Assembly: GCF_017809215.1 (NCBI RefSeq)
Contig: NZ_CP065424.1
Location: forward strand, 3,256,001 to 3,320,000
From: Heyndrickxia oleronia
Lineage (GTDB): Bacteria > Bacillota > Bacilli > Bacillales > Bacillaceae_C
Direction: 5' to 3'
Length of the DNA: 64,000 nucleotides
The first letter of the stretch is position 1. Every line of letters begins with the position of its first letter. The position numbers and the translations under genes were made by a program. The notes below the pieces were generated by a model, which saw only the letters and a list, made by a program, of their open reading frames with translations, ran no database searches and was not told the DNA's origin. This document shows positions 8,483 through 17,593 of this stretch, one piece after another.

Positions 8483-10021
8483 TTATACTGGATATACAGG
8501 ATGTTTTCTTGTACTAAATGTTAATTCTTTTGACTCATAATAGTTAAAGCGCTGGATAAGAACATTCCTCAATTCATTCGGTTGTACGACATCATCAACA
8601 ATAAGCTCAGATGCTAATTTATAGATATCTATAGTTTGTTGATATTCTTTTTGCATTTCTTGTACATAGGATAGTCTCTCTTTTGGATCTTCAATTGCTT
8701 GAATTTTATTAGAATAAACCGCATTAACAGCAGCTTCTGGTCCCATTACAGCTATTTGTGCGGTCGGTAGAGCTATACAGCAATCCGGCTCAAATGCAGG
8801 GCCTGCCATCGCATATAAACCTGCACCGTATGCCTTTCGCACTATAACAGAAATTTTAGGGACAGTCGCAGAACTCATAGCGGCAATCAATTTAGCTCCA
8901 TGTCTAATAATACCCGCTCTTTCAACCTTAGTTCCAATCATAAAACCTGGAACATCTGCCAAAAATAGCAATGGTATATGGAATGCATCACATAACTGGA
9001 TAAACTTTGCCGCCTTATCGGCGGAATCAACAAATAAAACTCCACCTTTTATTTTTGGTTGATTGGCAATGATCCCGACAACTTTTCCGTCCATTCGAGC
9101 AAGACCTGTAATAATCTCCGGTGCAAATAGTTTCTTTATTTCAAAAAAACTATTCTCATCAATCAATGCTTCGATACATTCATACATATCAAAAGGTGCA
9201 TTTTGATGCTTAGGCACAATCTCTTCAACTGTTCGCCCAAACTTTGGTTCTATTCCCTCAACTACTTTTGATTTCTCTTTAAAGTTTGCAGGAAAATAAG
9301 TTAAATATTTTTTCGCTGCCTCTATTCCTTCCTGTTCATTAGTAACTAGCATGTCTCCACAACCACTTACTGAACAGTGCATACGAGCACCGCCCATTTC
9401 CTCTAAGGATACTTTTTCTCCAATTACCTTCTCTGCCATCCTCGGAGATCCAAGGTACATCGATGCATTTTTATCTACCATAATCACAATGTCACAAAAA
9501 GCAGGAATATAGGCACCACCTGCTGCTGAAGGTCCAAATAATAAGCATACTTGTGGAATAACTCCTGAAAGTTTAACTTGATTATAGAAGATTCTACCTG
9601 CACCACGTCGATTTGGAAACATTTCTAATTGATCAGTGATTCGCGCACCCGCTGAATCTACTAAGTATAGTAGTGGGACTTGTATTTTTTCAGCAGTTTC
9701 TTGTATACGGATGATTTTTTCTACTGTACGTGCTCCCCAAGACCCTGCTTTAACCGTTGAATCATTTGCCATTACACAAACTGTTTGACCACCTATCTTA
9801 CCAATTGCGGTTACAACTCCGTCTGCAGGTAAATTTTCCGCACTATAATTGGCAAAAATTCCATCCTCTTCATATTCCCCATTATCAAAAAGAAGTTTAA
9901 GTCGTTCTCTTACGAATAATTTATTTTGAATGGCTAATTTTTCATGATATTTCTCGGGACCGCCCCTTTTTATACGGTCTTTTTTCAGTGAAATTGTTTC
10001 CTCAGTATTAGAAACAGACAT
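8483..10021 (-). CDS. Acyl-CoA carboxylase, carboxyltransferase (beta) subunit
   Basis: Transfers CO2 from carboxybiotin to an acyl-CoA. 512 residues in two crotonase-fold halves. Glycine-rich oxyanion motifs are visible: GPSAAGGAYIPAF (about 162-174) in the first half and RKAYGAGLYAMAG (about 394-406) in the second; VPGFMIGTKVERAGI (about 358-372) is also typical. Length and the following genes resemble B. subtilis YngE with YngHB and YngHA, so methylcrotonyl-CoA or propionyl-CoA are candidate substrates; the sequence alone does not settle which. RBS gggggagaag precedes the ATG. Last gene of a three-gene operon. Confidence 0.88.
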   Translation of the reverse strand: MSVSNTEETISLKKDRIKRGGPEKYHEKLAIQNKLFVRERLKLLFDNGEYEEDGIFANYSAENLPADGVVTAIGKIGGQTVCVMANDSTVKAGSWGARTVEKIIRIQETAEKIQVPLLYLVDSAGARITDQLEMFPNRRGAGRIFYNQVKLSGVIPQVCLLFGPSAAGGAYIPAFCDIVIMVDKNASMYLGSPRMAEKVIGEKVSLEEMGGARMHCSVSGCGDMLVTNEQEGIEAAKKYLTYFPANFKEKSKVVEGIEPKFGRTVEEIVPKHQNAPFDMYECIEALIDENSFFEIKKLFAPEIITGLARMDGKVVGIIANQPKIKGGVLFVDSADKAAKFIQLCDAFHIPLLFLADVPGFMIGTKVERAGIIRHGAKLIAAMSSATVPKISVIVRKAYGAGLYAMAGPAFEPDCCIALPTAQIAVMGPEAAVNAVYSNKIQAIEDPKERLSYVQEMQKEYQQTIDIYKLASELIVDDVVQPNELRNVLIQRFNYYESKELTFSTRKHPVYPV

Positions 10022-10043
10022 CTCTTCTCCCCCTTATCCTGAA

Positions 10044-10256
10044 TTATTGAATAGTAACTAATACGTCACCTTCGTTAACAAAATCCCCGATGTTTACTTT
10101 TATTGCGGATACTATTCCCGCATCGATAGATTCGATTGGAATTTCCATTTTCATTGATTCAAGCATAATCACTACTTGACCGTTTTCTACTTTATCCCCA
10201 CTATTAACCAATATATTTAGAACAGTTCCCGCCATTGAAGCAGTTATTTCCTTCAT
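10044..10256 (-). CDS. Small biotin carboxyl carrier protein (biotinyl domain only)
   Basis: 70 residues comprising one biotinyl/lipoyl domain. The attachment site is ESMKME (lysine near residue 35), preceded by the glycine-rich turn and followed by DFVNEGDVL. I place the start at the second ATG (10254-10256), 8 nt from GGAGG; the ATG at 10262 is too close to it. It lies between the biotin carboxylase and the carboxyltransferase, and so is the mobile arm of this three-part enzyme. It resembles YngHB in size. Needs biotinylation by BirA, which is not in the window. Confidence 0.9.
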   Translation of the reverse strand: MKEITASMAGTVLNILVNSGDKVENGQVVIMLESMKMEIPIESIDAGIVSAIKVNIGDFVNEGDVLVTIQ

Positions 10257-10282
10257 CCTCATTTCCTCCCTAATTCCTAATT

Positions 10283-11617
10283 TTAAGCTCTCATTTTATT
10301 AATTAATTCCGTAGTATATTGACCACTTTGAAAATTATGATCGTCTAATACTTGAATTAAATATGGAATGTTCGTCTTGATTCCTTCTATGGATGTTTTC
10401 AATAAAAATTCTTTAGCCTTAAGAATACAAGAATCACGGTCAGCAGCAAATATTATACATTTGGCTAGCATTGGATCATAAAATGGTGTAACCTGTAAAC
10501 CTTCACTATATCCTGCATCAATTCTTACTCCTTCCACTTCTCCCCATGACAATTGTGTAATGAGACCGGGTGAAGGGTAAAAAGTTTTAGGATCTTCTGC
10601 ATAGATACGTAATTCAATTGCATGTCCTCTCATGTCAATTTCTGCTTGAGATAATGGAAGCTTCTCTCCTTGAGCAATGAGTATTTGCCATTTTACAAGA
10701 TCAATATTTGTTAACATTTCCGTTACTGGATGCTCCACCTGTAATCGAGTGTTCATTTCTAAAAAGTAAAAGTTTTCATCGTTATCAACGATAAATTCTA
10801 CTGTTCCTGCATTTTCATATTTTACAGCCCTAGCAGCTTTTAATGCAGCTGCATACATTTCCTTTTGTGTGCTTTTCGATAAATTCGGTGATGGGGCCTC
10901 TTCAATTACCTTTTGATTTCTGCGTTGTACAGAACAATTTCTTTCATATAAATGAATGATGTCACCATATTGATCTCCAACTATTTGTACTTCAATATGT
11001 CTTGCACAATCTATGCATTTTTCAATAAATACATCTTCTGATCCAAAATATGCTTTTGATCGATTTTTGGTAGATTCGTAGTGTTGATTGAGCGCTTGCT
11101 CATCTTCGCAGCGAACCATACCAATCCCACCTCCACCGCCACTTGCTTTTAACATAATGGGATAGCCAATATCTTTTGCTAACTTCTGCGCTTCCTGTAG
11201 TGTTTTCACCCCATTTACACTACCAGGTACTATAGGAACACCAGCTTCTTTCATTAATTTGCGCGCATTGATTTTATCCCCCATTTTTTCAATTGTTTCA
11301 GAAGAAGGTCCAATAAATTTAATCCCACTTTTTTGAACCTTAGAGGAGAATTGACTATTTTCAGATAGTAAACCGTAGCCTGGATGGATTCCATCTACTT
11401 TTTCCTGTAATGCTATTTTTATTATTTCATCCATATTTAAATATGATTTATTTACCGGTGCTTCACCAATTCGGTAGGAATAATCAGCTGCTTTAACAAA
11501 CGGCATAGAAGAATCTGCATCTGAGAAGACGGCAACAGTTTCGATGCCCATTTGTTTACATGTCTTAATAATGCGTAAAGCAATTTCGCCACGATTGGCA
11601 ATTAAAATTTTCTTCAT
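10283..11617 (-). CDS. Biotin carboxylase subunit of an acyl-CoA carboxylase
   Basis: ATP-dependent carboxylation of biotin on the carrier protein. ATP-grasp fold of about 444 residues: KILIANRGEIALR at the start, GYGLLSEN (about 78), the glycine-rich ATP loop KASGGGGGIGM (about 157-167), EMNTRLQVEHPVTE (about 282-295) with the catalytic Glu and Arg. The start at 11617 follows GGAAAGGGGG by 6 nt; an upstream in-frame TTG would put this signal inside the gene. A cre box lies about 200 bp upstream. First gene of the operon. Distinct from the housekeeping AccC by context only. Confidence 0.9.
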   Translation of the reverse strand: MKKILIANRGEIALRIIKTCKQMGIETVAVFSDADSSMPFVKAADYSYRIGEAPVNKSYLNMDEIIKIALQEKVDGIHPGYGLLSENSQFSSKVQKSGIKFIGPSSETIEKMGDKINARKLMKEAGVPIVPGSVNGVKTLQEAQKLAKDIGYPIMLKASGGGGGIGMVRCEDEQALNQHYESTKNRSKAYFGSEDVFIEKCIDCARHIEVQIVGDQYGDIIHLYERNCSVQRRNQKVIEEAPSPNLSKSTQKEMYAAALKAARAVKYENAGTVEFIVDNDENFYFLEMNTRLQVEHPVTEMLTNIDLVKWQILIAQGEKLPLSQAEIDMRGHAIELRIYAEDPKTFYPSPGLITQLSWGEVEGVRIDAGYSEGLQVTPFYDPMLAKCIIFAADRDSCILKAKEFLLKTSIEGIKTNIPYLIQVLDDHNFQSGQYTTELINKMRA

Positions 11618-11815
11618 GTTCATCCCCCTTTCCAAAAAGATTATGCATAAGATTTATTACTGTTTCATAGTAAAAATTGCATTTATTTATTTTGGTTCAA
11701 TAATATCAGGTCAAAGGAAAGAAAAACTCCTTCCTCTAACCATCAAATATAAAAAAGAAAAATTTCTCTCCCCATCAGTTATATTTCTACAAAATTTTTA
11801 TATTTCCTGCAAAAA

Positions 11816-11830
11816 ATGAAAACGTTTTCT
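11816..11830. promoter_or_regulatory. cre box (CcpA site) in the carboxylase/ylbP intergenic region
   Basis: ATGAAAACGTTTTCT fits the cre consensus WTGNAANCGNWNNCW at every position and is close to palindromic. It lies 199 bp before the carboxylase operon start and 193 bp before ylbP, which are divergent. Carbon catabolite control of the carboxylase operon is the simpler reading, because yng-type acyl-CoA degradation genes are often CcpA targets. No promoter could be placed with confidence in the surrounding 380 bp AT-rich gap. Confidence 0.65.
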
Positions 11831-12022
11831 ATGCAATTTGAAAAATATATTGATTTTAGCTGCAAATTTTTTAAGCTAAACAAAGGTGCAGAATTATTTG
11901 CAATTTTGTTATATAATTATATTAATTAGTTTGTTTTATAAGAATCAATTCTTAATTATTTTATTTGATCATTTTGCAATGTGTTTTAATCATTTGATAT
12001 TTATGCAAAAGGAGGAATTATC

Positions 12023-12502
12023 ATGGCTATGAAAGTTGAGAGATTAAAAGTAAATTACAAGACACTTGAAGAATTTAAAATGTTTAAGGAATACGGTGTT
12101 CAAGAGTTGTCCATGCTTGAGGATTTACAGGAAAATATTATTGAAGATAATTGTGACTCTCCTTTTTATGGAATATATTATGGAGACAAATTAGTAGCAC
12201 GTATGAGCCTTTATGAACGAAGTGCCAAATATGATCTTTATTTTGATCCTCCACAGAATTATTTGGAGTTATGGAAATTAGAAGTACTTCCAAACTATCA
12301 ATTTAAGGGCTATGGAAAAGCACTTGTTGAATTCGCCAAAGAATTCAATGTTCCAATAAAGACAAATTCAAGAATGAAATCCAAAGAGTTTTGGGAAAAA
12401 ATGGGCTTCCAAACAGTCACATATGATATGGATAGGGACCTAGGACAAAACCCATTAGTTTGGTACCCTTCCGGTGTCAAAGAGAAAAAAACAAACAGCT
12501 AA
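12023..12502 (+). CDS. ylbP: YlbP-like GNAT N-acetyltransferase
   Basis: 159-residue acetyl-CoA-dependent acyltransferase of unknown substrate. The GNAT motif A is visible as LEVLPNYQFKGYGKALVEF (about 89-107; Q/RxxGxG/A as QFKGYGKA), followed by a beta strand and the FWEKMGFQ motif B (about 119-126). RBS aaaggaggaat precedes the ATG. It ends in a bidirectional terminator shared with rsfA. Neighbour of rsfA as in B. subtilis. Confidence 0.85.
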   Translation: MAMKVERLKVNYKTLEEFKMFKEYGVQELSMLEDLQENIIEDNCDSPFYGIYYGDKLVARMSLYERSAKYDLYFDPPQNYLELWKLEVLPNYQFKGYGKALVEFAKEFNVPIKTNSRMKSKEFWEKMGFQTVTYDMDRDLGQNPLVWYPSGVKEKKTNS

Positions 12503-12517
12503 GCTGTTTGTTTTTTT
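12485..12517. terminator. Bidirectional terminator between ylbP and rsfA
   Basis: ACAAACAGCT pairs with AGCTGTTTGT (12491-12511), with an A run on the left and a T run on the right, so it can stop transcription from both genes. It overlaps the ylbP stop codon and touches the rsfA 3' end. Confidence 0.85.
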
Positions 12518-13070
12518 ATTCGCTATGTTGCAATGATAATTTCCGTGCCCTATCTAAAATGGCTATCATAGAAGAGTATTCTTTTTGAAGAGCTTCATAA
12601 TCATTTTTTTGTTTTTCATATCTTTGTTGAAGTTCTTGATAGGAGTATTGTAATTGTTTTATTTGATCTTGTAGGATTAGATTTTCTTTTTCAGTATTAT
12701 CATTAATCCCTACTTCATTTTGAAGTTGCTGTAAAAATGAAATAACTTCCTGAATATGTTGATTTATTTTTCCATTCTCTTCTTTTTTCTGATCCACATG
12801 TAAAGTTTCATTCAATGGTGGTTCAGATAGTTTATTTTTACCCTTCTGCTCTTTTCTTTGTTTTTTTGCTAGTTCAATTCCAGATTTATATTGTTTTCGT
12901 ACATACGAGTTCCAACGAAAGCCACATGCAGCAGCCGTTCTATTCATTTGTTTCCCAACTTCTTCGAAGGCTTGAAGTTGTGTTCCGCCATCACGAATAT
13001 GTCTTAAAACTACCTCTGCAAGTAATAGGTCTTCATCATGTGTCCATGCATCTTGTCGAGTTGATGACAT
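12516..13070 (-). CDS. rsfA: RsfA-family prespore transcription regulator (YlbO)
   Basis: 184 residues. The N-terminal Myb/SANT-like domain (about 1-60) has conserved tryptophans in [14 protein letters not shown] and [11 protein letters not shown] basic linker and a C-terminal coiled coil rich in Gln and Glu (about 110-175) follow. In B. subtilis RsfA tunes the sigma-F regulon in the prespore. RBS TTAGGAGGG precedes the ATG. Single-gene unit, convergent with ylbP. Confidence 0.88.
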   Translation of the reverse strand: MSSTRQDAWTHDEDLLLAEVVLRHIRDGGTQLQAFEEVGKQMNRTAAACGFRWNSYVRKQYKSGIELAKKQRKEQKGKNKLSEPPLNETLHVDQKKEENGKINQHIQEVISFLQQLQNEVGINDNTEKENLILQDQIKQLQYSYQELQQRYEKQKNDYEALQKEYSSMIAILDRARKLSLQHSE

Positions 13071-13226
13071 TTCTATCCCTCCTAAAGCATTTTATTATTC
13101 ATACATATGCGCTTAGTAGAAAAGATAGACTAAGATTGCATGAGAATTATAGAGTGGACTTTTATTTTATTTTATCATGATCGATCCTTAAACTTACTTA
13201 CCTAGGTAGTATTTAGCAGCTATTAA

Positions 13227-13994
13227 TTACTCCTTCTTTCTAGTACGGAATTTTTCGACGGCTTGATGATGTTCCTCTTTTTCCCATAATATCGAACAAT
13301 TTCTAATTTCTTTTTCCATTCTAGATTGTAGTGCTGAATGTTCCCATTTAGACACGAGTGCCACTTTATAACACATTAATACATGTAAATGATTCTTTAA
13401 TATATGAGATAAATAATCTTCTGCAGTATGAATATCAATTTTTTCAAAAACCTCTTGAACAAATCCTAGTTCTTTAAGCTGGTCTGTTGAATAAGTATTC
13501 GCTTCCAATAAAATTTTCATTGCTTCTTGTGGCGGTAATTTCTCATACAGTATCGAGGCACCACCCCAACCCGTAGTAATTCCCAATCTCCCTTGAATGA
13601 ATCCCATTTTGCATTCTTTCTTAGCAATACGAAAGTCACATGCTGTAGCGATTTCACACCCTCCACCAACTGCAGAGCCATTAATCAAAGCTAATGTTGG
13701 TTTAATAAAAGTAGCTAATCGGTATAGAAGATTTCCCATTTTCGATAACATGGAAAACGCTTCTTCCGATGTTTTTAATTGGTGAAATTCATCTAAATCT
13801 CCCCCAGAGCAAAACGCTTGTTTTCCTGTACCCGTAATGACAAGAGTTTTTACTTGTTGATCTTTCTCTGCCCAATCTAATGCTTCTTCTAGCCCTTTTA
13901 TTACATTGAAATTGACCGCATTCCTCTTTTCTGGTCGATTGATCCTCCATTCTAAAATTCCTGATGGATGTGAAGTAATAATGAAATCATCCAT
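13227..13994 (-). CDS. Crotonase-fold (enoyl-CoA hydratase/isomerase) protein, atypical active site
   Basis: 255 residues of the crotonase superfamily. The oxyanion-hole motifs are present: CSGGDLDEF (62-70) and NGSAVGGGCEIA (105-116). In the usual hydratase motif the two catalytic glutamates fall at Q134 (in GFIQGRLG) and K160 by hand alignment, so ordinary hydration seems unlikely; isomerase, hydrolase or decarboxylase activity are alternatives. RBS aagggggtagggg. It lies between rsfA and rpmF, separate from the acyl-CoA carboxylase genes but possibly of related use. Substrate unknown. Confidence 0.8.
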   Translation of the reverse strand: MDDFIITSHPSGILEWRINRPEKRNAVNFNVIKGLEEALDWAEKDQQVKTLVITGTGKQAFCSGGDLDEFHQLKTSEEAFSMLSKMGNLLYRLATFIKPTLALINGSAVGGGCEIATACDFRIAKKECKMGFIQGRLGITTGWGGASILYEKLPPQEAMKILLEANTYSTDQLKELGFVQEVFEKIDIHTAEDYLSHILKNHLHVLMCYKVALVSKWEHSALQSRMEKEIRNCSILWEKEEHHQAVEKFRTRKKE

Positions 13995-14039
13995 TTCCCC
14001 TACCCCCTTATCTATTAATTACAAATTTAATACGGAATA

Positions 14040-14078
14040 AAAAAAAACGTGAAGAGCCATGGTCTCTTCACGTTTTTC
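14040..14078 (-). terminator. Terminator of the ylbN-rpmF unit
   Basis: ACGTGAAGAG (14047-14056) pairs with CTCTTCACGT (14064-14073). The minus strand reads into a run of U (a poly-A on the plus strand at 14040-14046), so it serves rpmF. A short T run on the other side could also act on plus transcripts. Confidence 0.85.
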
Positions 14079-14149
14079 TGCCAATGAAATAGAAAACTCA
14101 GGACTATACCTTCATTTATTTCATTAGTCTAAAGGTATTAAGGTTACCC

Positions 14150-14323
14150 TTAGTTATTTACTACATCTTTGCCTTTATATGTTCCACACGCTTTACATAC
14201 ACGGTGTGCAAGTTTCATTTCGCCACAATTAGGGCATTCAACCATGCCAGGAACTTGTAGTTTGAAATGTGTACGGCGTTTTCTTTTCGCTGTTTTAGAT
14301 GTTCTTCTAAAAGGTACTGCCAT
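14150..14323 (-). CDS. rpmF: 50S ribosomal protein L32, zinc-binding form
   Basis: 57-residue ribosomal protein starting [14 protein letters not shown] and CKAC form a zinc ribbon, so this is the zinc-containing (C+) paralogue. The ATG at 14321-14323 is preceded by AAGGAGG; the ORF's apparent three-residue extension upstream of it is therefore discarded. It follows ylbN by 65 bp and is probably co-transcribed, as in most bacteria where the YceD-family gene precedes rpmF. Confidence 0.97.
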   Translation of the reverse strand: MAVPFRRTSKTAKRKRRTHFKLQVPGMVECPNCGEMKLAHRVCKACGTYKGKDVVNN

Positions 14324-14388
14324 TCTTCCCACCTCCTTATAGAGATCACTGTTGTTATAAGATCCAATTATGCTGGTTCTTCAAATTA

Positions 14389-14931
14389 TTAAGATTGTTC
14401 ATCAAAGAATTTTGCTAATCCAGCAAGGCGTGGATCAATCTTCTTTTCTTTGTTTTCCTCGTCTTGTTTAACTTGATCTTCCGTTACAACTTCCCACTCA
14501 GTACCAGAAGGAAGATGCTGGTCATCTTTAGCTTGTTCACTAAATACCTGAATCGGAATTTCAAGTAGGATTAATTCTATAATGACAGGATCTAAATCTA
14601 CTACATCACCCTGAGTATGGTGTATCTCCACATCATCCTCTTCATCATAAGAAGTAGAGGATTGGTAATGAAATATTTCAGTAGAATGAACGTCAATTGG
14701 ATAATCCACATCCACAAGGGTTCTCGAGCAAGGCAATATTAATTTCCCTGTTATATGTAAATGAAATGTTACTTTCTCTGAAGTAATATTTGCATTCCCG
14801 ATAACGTGAATAGGCGAAACATCTCGAATTTGAGGATCCCTATTTTTTAAGGCCTCAGTTAAATCGATTGTTTCATTAATATCCATGCTCTTACCACGAT
14901 ACTTTTGTAATTGAATTGTTGACCACTTCAA
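14389..14931 (-). CDS. ylbN: YlbN, YceD/DUF177-family protein
   Basis: About 180 residues, acidic, starting MKWSTIQLQKY. The family signature CSRTLVDVDYPIDV (about 78-91, in the reading LPCSRTLVDV) is visible. YceD-family proteins are linked to 23S rRNA accumulation and to the ribosomal protein L32 gene that follows; the exact role in Bacillus is unsettled. I use TTG (14929-14931) with GGGGTG 6 nt upstream; a GTG at 14940 would overlap that signal. Confidence 0.87.
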   Translation of the reverse strand: MKWSTIQLQKYRGKSMDINETIDLTEALKNRDPQIRDVSPIHVIGNANITSEKVTFHLHITGKLILPCSRTLVDVDYPIDVHSTEIFHYQSSTSYDEEDDVEIHHTQGDVVDLDPVIIELILLEIPIQVFSEQAKDDQHLPSGTEWEVVTEDQVKQDEENKEKKIDPRLAGLAKFFDEQS

Positions 14932-15434
14932 TGAATTCACCCCAAGACAACAAAGGTAATTATAGCTTTCATTATACCTTTTGTCAATATTTTATCTTTA
15001 CGCTATTTTGTGCATCATTTAAAACTTGCCCTATTCATAGTATTGTATATTCTTTTCGCTAAAATTCAACTATCTCGTATGCAAATCCTATCAAAAACAT
15101 CATTGAGTTAATTGCATTGCATTAAAGAGTAAATAAAATATCATCATGGCAACACTGATCAAACAGCTATAGCCGTTGTCTAACACATAAGTAATAATAC
15201 AATACATTTCTAAGGAACGGTGAACTCCTGCCAATCAAGTAGACAGTGGAAATAGTAATAGTGCTTAGTGTAGCTATAATCCTGTATATCAATAGGCTTA
15301 TTCCGTGTAATTTATCTTGTTTTACTCTACTACAACTTAATCTACTCTCAGCTTTAATTTTACCCTCACTCCGAATGAACCGGTCTCCTTATCACCAGGC
15401 AATAAAATTCTATTGTACAATCTTCATCTACAGT
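14932..15434. other. Gap of about 500 bp between ylbN and the DUF1697 gene
   Basis: AT-rich at its left end, where a ylbN promoter must lie. The part from 15100 to 15434 is less AT-rich than other gaps here and reads like decayed coding sequence, but I found no recognisable protein in any frame. An 88-codon plus-strand reading frame (15246-15512) has no ribosome binding site and runs into the opposite DUF1697 gene; I do not support it. Confidence 0.4.
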
Positions 15435-15980
15435 CTAACTGTTTTGTGCTTGCATGAGTTCATATATCTTACGAGCTGTGTTGACATTTCTTATAGTAAC
15501 TTGTTTATATAACTTGGATCCAATTATCTTTAACATTCCACTTTGGGTTACATTTTTCTTGTCAACAGACCAAAGAATCGCACCGGGAACATATTTTACC
15601 GTGTCAACTATTGGTTTGATGACCAGTTTCGTAAGTATAGATTCATCATCAATTTCATCCCATAAAAACATAACATCACTTTTCATGTCTTTGTCATTTT
15701 TCCATGTGTCAGGAATGGCGTTAATGATTGCTCTTACATCATCGATACTACGAACTACAACTTTAATTTGTAATCCGAAATCATCATGTATCGCGTCTTC
15801 CAAAATACGGGATAGTTCAGTTTGGGATTTACCTTTGGATGAAAAAATAATATTACCAGTATTGATATATGTCACTACATCTTTCATCCCGGCCTTTTCA
15901 AATGTTTGTTTAAGTACCTTCATGTCAATTTTATTTTTACCACCTACATTAATTCCCCGCAGAAGAGCGATATATACCAT
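15435..15980 (-). CDS. DUF1697-family protein
   Basis: 181 residues of the DUF1697 family, whose structure resembles a two-domain alpha/beta fold of unknown function. The signature MVYIALLRGINVGGKNKIDM (1-20) with TYINTGNIIFSS (about 37-48) is clear. Start ATG (15978-15980) has GAAAGGAAG upstream. B. subtilis has no gene here between ylbN and ylbM, so this is a lineage-specific insertion; DUF1697 genes are patchily distributed and often transferred. Confidence 0.85.
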   Translation of the reverse strand: MVYIALLRGINVGGKNKIDMKVLKQTFEKAGMKDVVTYINTGNIIFSSKGKSQTELSRILEDAIHDDFGLQIKVVVRSIDDVRAIINAIPDTWKNDKDMKSDVMFLWDEIDDESILTKLVIKPIVDTVKYVPGAILWSVDKKNVTQSGMLKIIGSKLYKQVTIRNVNTARKIYELMQAQNS

Positions 15981-16378
15981 AAGTATCTTCCTTTCGACAT
16001 TCACTTTTAATCCATAATATCTTATTAACTAGTCCTGATAAACTTAACCCTGCCAATATAGTTTAAAAAGATCATTTTTAAATAAGTTTTTTAAACATTA
16101 TTTCATCTAAAGGGACAATTAGTTTAATGGTTAGTAAACTAAAGCTGCTTCATAACTTTCTAACCAGAAAAGTAATATTTTTGATATGTCTAAATTTTTT
16201 AACATCCATATACTAGTTTAATTGAATCGAATTTTATAGGCAATGATAAGACAAGAATGATTAAACCTAATTAAAACCATTTCACTCAAAATTGCTATAT
16301 TTAGGCTGGCTATTCCTTTAAACCTAAACGCTTACATGATATATTTAGTCAAAACACTTTTTATTTCTGGAGGAAAAA
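15981..16378. other. AT-rich gap upstream of tmcAL
   Basis: About 400 bp without a supported gene. It must contain the tmcAL and DUF1697 promoters; I see no convincing -35/-10 pair. A cre-like sequence at 16325-16339 fits the consensus poorly. Confidence 0.4.
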
Positions 16379-17593
16379 ATGAAAAGCACTGGTCTTATTG
16401 TAGAATATAATCCGTTCCACAATGGACATCTTCATCATGTTGAACAGGCACGTCAATTAACTAATGCAGATGTCATTATTGCAGTAATGAGCGGTAATTT
16501 TCTCCAGCGTGGAGAGCCTGCTATTGTTTCAAAATGGACAAGAGCTAAAATGGCATTATCTGCTGGAGTTGATTTAGTAGTTGAATTACCTTATGCCTTT
16601 GCAGTCCAGCATGCAAAAAAATTTGCATTTGGTTCAATCAATATCCTCAAGGCATTAGATTGTGACAATTTTTGTTTTGGAAGTGAATCAGGAGATATTG
16701 ATGAATTTTATCAAGCATTAAATTTTATAAAAGTTAATCAAGTAACCTATGAAGAAAATGTAAAAAAATTAATGAAAACTGGAATTAGCTTTCCATCAGC
16801 TCTTACAAATAGTTTTACAATGATTAATCATCAAGGTGAGTTTGTCGATCTTACTAAGCCAAATAATATCCTTGGTTTCCATTATATCGAAGCAAATCAT
16901 GAATTAATAACACCGATGAAAGCCTATACTATTAAACGAAAAAATGCCAATTACCATGATAAAGAGTTTTCATCATCCACTATCGCAAGTGCAACATCTA
17001 TTCGGAAAGCTACTTTTGAAGGAAATCAATCCCTACAGAAAATTGAACAGTATATTCCTGACTCAACGCTTAAAGCTATGGAAGAATATTTATCTGAATA
17101 TGGCTCGTTTCATCATTGGGAACAATATTGGCCTTTTCTCCAATATCGTCTACTAAATATAAGCAGTGAGGATTTAGAAGAAATATATGATATTGAAGAA
17201 GGACTGGAACATCGTCTACAAAAAATGGCTAAGGAATCACAAAGTTTTCAAGAATTTATGAATAAAATAAAAACAAAAAGATATACATGGACACGTCTCC
17301 AAAGAATATGTGTTCATATATTAACAAATACAAAGAAAAATGAAATGAAGAAGTTACACGATAAGATTCAATACATACGACTTTTAGGAATGACACACAA
17401 AGGTAGGGAATATTTAAATCATAAAAAAAAGGACCTTCCATTTCCGATTATCTCTAAACTGTCTTCATACCCAAATGAATTTGTTCAACTAGACGTTCGT
17501 GCAGCAAATATTTATGCTCAAGGACTAAAGGAGCCATACCGATCATCTTTATTTAAAATGGAGTATGCGCAACCACCTTATTATTTTAACTAA
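16379..17593 (+). CDS. tmcAL: TmcAL, tRNA(Met) cytidine acetate ligase (YlbM)
   Basis: Makes N4-acetylcytidine at the wobble position of elongator tRNA(Met), using acetate and ATP. 404 residues; the nucleotidyltransferase-like N-terminus carries GLIVEYNPFHNGHLHH (5-20) with the HxGH motif. GNFLQRGEPA (about 40-49) and a C-terminal helical tRNA-binding part follow. RBS ctggaggaaaaa 5 nt before the ATG. Same position and direction as B. subtilis ylbM. It is convergent with ylbL. Confidence 0.94.
   Translation: MKSTGLIVEYNPFHNGHLHHVEQARQLTNADVIIAVMSGNFLQRGEPAIVSKWTRAKMALSAGVDLVVELPYAFAVQHAKKFAFGSINILKALDCDNFCFGSESGDIDEFYQALNFIKVNQVTYEENVKKLMKTGISFPSALTNSFTMINHQGEFVDLTKPNNILGFHYIEANHELITPMKAYTIKRKNANYHDKEFSSSTIASATSIRKATFEGNQSLQKIEQYIPDSTLKAMEEYLSEYGSFHHWEQYWPFLQYRLLNISSEDLEEIYDIEEGLEHRLQKMAKESQSFQEFMNKIKTKRYTWTRLQRICVHILTNTKKNEMKKLHDKIQYIRLLGMTHKGREYLNHKKKDLPFPIISKLSSYPNEFVQLDVRAANIYAQGLKEPYRSSLFKMEYAQPPYYFN

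Noticed and set aside
15454..16017. Long plus-strand reading frame opposite the DUF1697 gene
   Set aside because: It is the antisense shadow of a clear DUF1697 protein, has no ribosome binding site and no recognisable domains.
16325..16339. cre-like sequence upstream of tmcAL
   Set aside because: Two mismatches including the last C; too weak.
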